Notes under the pieces: generated by a model | The model's database searches: none | Told to the model about the DNA's origin: nothing | Seen by the model: the letters and a program-made list of their open reading frames with translations, nothing else | Part shown: piece after piece, positions 60,320-64,000 of the stretch | Position numbering within the stretch: the stretch's first letter is position 1 | How the letters are laid out: the number at the start of each line of letters is the position of its first letter | From: Hirundichthys speculiger | Lineage: Eukaryota > Chordata > Actinopteri > Beloniformes > Exocoetidae | DNA: 64,000 nt | Assembly (NCBI GenBank): GCA_018398805.1 | Contig: JAGFBZ010000907.1 | Span: forward strand, 124,001 to 188,000 | Direction: 5' to 3' | Translations under genes and position numbers: made by a program

Positions 60320-60545
60320 CAAATGGAGACTCTCCCGAAATGACTGAACTTCTCATCTCATCTCTAAGGGAGAGTCCAACCACCTTGCAAAGGAAACTAA
60401 TTTTAGCCGCTTTTATCCGCGATCTCATTATTTTCGGTCACTACCGACAGTTCGTGACCATAGTGGAGGGTTGGAACAAAGATCGACTGGTAAACAGAGA
60501 ACCTTGCCTTTTGGCTCAGCTCTCTCTTCACCACATCAGACCGGA
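60320..60545 (-). mobile_element. LINE C-terminal reverse-transcriptase fragment
   Basis: The minus strand encodes KARFSVYQSIFVPTLHYGHEL followed, after a frame change, by AGLSLRDEMRSSVIS, matching the C-terminal part of a fish non-LTR retrotransposon polyprotein. It belongs to the same kind of element as the fragment at 63606-63960. Confidence 0.7.
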
Positions 60546-61005
60546 ACAGAGAGAACAAAACATCAACAAAATGCAAAAAGCTGGCGCCTCCCTCCCCCTC
60601 CCTCCCTCCACGGCCCAGCGGGAAAACAAACCCCATCATAAAGGCACATTTCCGAAGTGAACTCAACTGCACAGACCCTTCACCTGTTGGTGATTGGCTG
60701 GACCATTGTTTGTTATGGCTTGGGGGAGGGGCAGACTGCCACAACTCTGTTTTATTTCCATTTTATGGAGTCAGGTACAAAGAAGTATTTTTTATTTTTT
60801 ATTTTTTAAAAGGCAGCAAATTGTGAGGAAATATTTAATTGATTGTGACAAAAAAAGGTCTCCTGTGTTGAGTTGGTTTAAGCTTCTACGTCAAACCAAT
60901 GATGTACATCTGCCAATAGTGGTAGCCCAATACGCACCTCCCCAGAAATATAACATGGTTTTGAATCGACACAAACTGTAACAAATGTGAATAATCCTTC
61001 TAGGT

Positions 61006-61464
61006 CAGTGGTCCCCAACCACCTGGATCCCAGCCCGGTACCAGTCCGTGGGTTAGTTTGGTATCGGCCGCAGAGAAAAAATAAATAATTTCCATTATTA
61101 CCATTTGATTTATTCTCAGAGTCTAAATTATTTTATTTTATTTTGAAAAATGACCAGATTCTCTCCATTACATCCGTCTATGACGAGACTTCAAGACCCG
61201 TGTTTCAGTCACGTGATACATGTGAACCCCCAAGTTGGGAAAATGAAGTAAAAAAACAAACACTGATATTGTATTGTTACGATGCACGTGAATACACAGC
61301 GGATTTACGTTTATTATGATATATAGAAAATGGCACAGTTTTTATGCCGGTCGTATCATTTTATTTTGTTGCATTTATCTGCGAACACATTTTACAGATC
61401 AGTCCGTGAAAATATTGCCTGACATTAAACCGGTCCGTGGCACAAAAAAGTTTGGGGACCACTG
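61006..61464. mobile_element. hAT-like MITE (CAGTGGTCCCCAACC ends), copy 2
   Basis: Begins CAGTGGTCCCCAACC and ends TTGGGGACCACTG. It shares its interior with 57268-57642 in reverse orientation. No clear 8-bp duplication is visible. Confidence 0.75.
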
Positions 61465-61473
61465 CTCGATAGT

Positions 61474-62503
61474 AGCAAGGCAAGTTTATTTGTACAATTC
61501 ACAATTCATACACAAGGCAGGTCGATGTGCTTTACAAAGGCGAAAATATATAAAAGTAAATTGAAAAAGCAATTTAAAAAACAATTAAAAGATAAGAACA
61601 AAAACATTTCAAAGGCAAGATTTAAAGGTTACACTTGATTGTGTGTACACTGCAATAAAGAATAATGTTTTCAGGCCTGATTAAAACGGGCTGACAGACC
61701 TCAGACATTCAGGAAGTGTGTTCCACAGCCAGGAGCATAATAGCGGAAAGCTGCTACACTTGGTCTGGTTCTGGTTCTGGGAGCAGTCAATAAACCAGTC
61801 CCTGATGACCTGAGGGATCTGGATGCTTTATAAGGAACTAATAAATCTTGCATTTACCTTGTTTCAAGACCATTTAGTGCTTTAGAAACCAGTAGTAAGA
61901 TTTTAAAATCTATCCTTTGACTCACAGGAAGCCAGGGTAAAGATCTGAGGACCGGTGTGATATGGTCCAGTTTCTTGGTGTTTGTAAGGACTCTGAACCA
62001 GCTGCAGCTGCCTGATTGATTTATTCTTCAGACCTGCAAACATACCATTACACACCCTGCTGAAAATAAAAGCATGAATAAGTTTTTTTTGTGTCTTGTT
62101 TGGAAAGAAAACCCTTAATTCTTGATATATTTTTTAGATGGTAATACACCAAGATTTCTGGCTTGATTTGTAGCTTTAAATGACCAGGAGTCACCTGAGC
62201 ACTGACCTTTTGGCCTTTCATCTCTGGGGCCAAAACCAATCACTTCTGTCTTGTCTGCATTGAGCTGAAGAAAGTTCTGACACGTCCACTCAATTGATCT
62301 GATGAATGCACTGACTTCGTTGTAAGTAAAGGGACTGTAGTCATTTGATGACACTGAAATGTAAAGCTGCGTGTCATCTGCATAGGTATGGAAGAGATGT
62401 TATAATGTTCCATGATTTCAGCAAGCTGGCAGCAAGTAGATATTAAACAGAAGTGGTCCCAAAATAGACCCCTGAGGAACCCCACAGGTGACCTCTTGTT
62501 TGC
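61474..62503 (-). mobile_element. L2-like LINE, 5'-truncated, minus strand
   Basis: Read on the minus strand, frames near 62500-62150 give the reverse-transcriptase blocks GVPQGSILGPLLFN-like, YADDTQLYIS-like (split by frameshifts) and NFLQLNADKTEVIGFGPRDE. The 3' part ends in ATTGTACAAATAAACTTGCC at 61480-61505, a tail usual for fish L2-type elements. It is inactive. Confidence 0.8.
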
Positions 62504-62688
62504 TCAGGCTTATAGTTACCAGTTCAGATGAAGCATTGTATTTCCTTCTGAGTAATTCCTGCTCCAAGTTCTTCTTGATTTTCATACCAGTAACAAAGAT
62601 TGCTACAATGTCGGTAAAAAATTACTATTCCTCAACTTTTATCAGCTCCAGCTGTACCATTGCTATGTCTGAGCTACACAAAGGAAGT

Positions 62689-62695
<7 letters not shown>

Positions 62696-62736
<41 letters not shown>

Positions 62737-62742
62737 TATATA
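62696..62742. repeat. A-run and (TA)n microsatellite
   Basis: A-run followed by about 20 TA units with one CA interruption. Confidence 0.9.
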
Positions 62743-63605
62743 ATATTAACAATCAGTCTTCAAGCTTGTGAGTGTTAAAGCAATAAAAGCGTAAACACCA
62801 TGATGTAAAGATTGCCTGCTCCTGTTGCTCTATGTTCCCTGTGATGACGTATTTGTACGTTCTCCCATTAGAAACCTGATAATACTTTACTGATTTGTTG
62901 CACAGAGCCTCTCTAGCAGTTTTCACCCAAAAAGTCAGCTTTGTGCTGAGTCACAGCTGTTGTGTCATCGGTTATTGTAATAACTGATAGACGACTCCCA
63001 TCTTTCTTGACAATGAGCAACAGGAATTTACTGTCATAATACTATCAAATTCCATCTTTTTGTTTTGACAGATGCACATTGTGAGGCCTTAAACTGGAAA
63101 TTTCATTGGCCAATACTTTAATAAGTAAATTCTATTAATCTATTGAATTACAGTAGATTCTCTTAAAAAAAACCCAAACATTTATTCATTTATTCCTTAT
63201 AGTTGAACACTAATGTGACTGAGAGAGGATATTGTTTCTGCTGTGGCTGTTAAAATGACTGATGAAAGTTATTCGTCTTTAGACAGATTCTTTGAGCAAA
63301 ATGGTCTCAGCACGGAAAACAGAACCAGACAAAAATGATACAATTTAGGTGAAAAACTGTGGAGATTTGTAGTTTTTTTTTTAGCCCTCTGTAGATGAAT
63401 CAAAATGATACAAAATTCACCAGCTGTAATATCAGTGCAGTATATGTAATACAGAAGATATGTAAATAACCTCTTTGAAATATGTGACCTAAAAGTCAAA
63501 CAGTTCAGACTAGCACCATCTCAAAGTATCTGCATCCCCTCTGAGCTGAACAGTGTTGTGGTTGCTGTCTTGTAAAATCAAAATCAAATAGTTTGGATTT
63601 ACATT

Positions 63606-63980
63606 TCCTTCAGAGGAAATTAGTCTCCTCCGCTTGGTGGATGGACTCTTCCTTGGAGAAAGGGTGAGAAGTTCAGTCATCGGGGAGGGGCTTGGAGTAG
63701 AGGCGATGCTGCTCCTCCACATGAAGAGGAGCCAGCTGAGGTGGTTCGGGCGTCTGGTAAGGTTGACTTCTGGACGCCCCTCTCGGGAGAAGGCCCAGAG
63801 GCAGACCTGGGACACGGTGGAGAGATTATATTTCCGGCTGGCCCCGGCGTCTCCTCAGAGGAGCTGGAGGAGCTGGCAGGGGAGAGCTGGGGAGAGGGAG
63901 GTCTGGGCCTCTCTGCTTAGACCGCTGCCCCCGTGACCCGAACCCGGATAAGTGGAAGTTAATGGATGGATGGATGGATT
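63606..63980 (+). mobile_element. LINE 3' end with (ATGG)n tail
   Basis: The plus strand encodes RVRSSVIGEGLG, MKRSQLRWFGRLVRL and, in shifted frames, a GEREVWASLLRPLPP C-terminus, then CCCGGATAAGTGGAAG and ATGGATGGATGG. This is the 3' end of a teleost non-LTR retrotransposon; the clade (RTE/Rex-like) is not certain. Confidence 0.8.
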
Positions 63981-64000
63981 TACGTTTTTTAAAAACACGG

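Larger units (their letters stand above)
40900..64000. other. Gene-poor region downstream of spen
   Basis: No coding gene is recognised in about 23 kb. The open frames are short and mostly explained by the listed transposons. Stretches at about 41.1-42.0, 42.5-45.4, 49.7-52.2, 52.5-56.0 and 59.5-60.3 kb hold nothing I can name beyond homopolymers. Confidence 0.55.

Overview
The window is nuclear DNA from a ray-finned (teleost) fish, probably a percomorph. It carries two confidently recognised vertebrate genes with GT-AG introns. It also has many fish-typical transposon remnants (Tc1/mariner, hAT MITEs, tRNA-derived SINEs, L2-like and other LINE 3' ends) and abundant microsatellites and homopolymers. 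No prokaryotic, viral or CRISPR feature was seen.

Layout. (1) 1258-5899, + strand: tmem82, a six-exon multi-pass membrane protein gene of 348 codons. (2) 7149-7560, - strand: a possible compact single-exon gene encoding a 77-residue protein I do not recognise, with an NRF1-like promoter palindrome at its start codon and a poly(A) signal. (3) 7.6-11.7 kb: intergenic, with a SINE and a short inverted-repeat element. (4) 12206-38797, + strand: spen (split ends / Msx2-interacting protein / SHARP), 15 coding exons. These include four RRM domains, one 7.8 kb exon for the disordered middle and RBPJ-binding region, and the C-terminal SPOC domain. The 3' UTR runs to about 40.65 kb. (5) 40.9-64 kb: no recognisable gene; a gene desert built largely of decayed transposons.

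How the genes relate. tmem82 and spen are also close neighbours in mammals (human 1p36, from memory), so this is conserved synteny, not an operon-like partnership. Spen is a nuclear RNA-binding corepressor scaffold acting in Notch/RBPJ and nuclear-receptor repression. Tmem82 is a poorly characterised membrane protein.

Points of most interest: a one-base frame problem at the start of spen exon 12, a GC-AG intron in spen, a long upstream ORF overlapping the RRM1 coding sequence in another frame, the unrecognised minus-strand small gene, and several MITEs whose ends are fixed by visible 8-bp target-site duplications. I found no convincing new multi-gene system.
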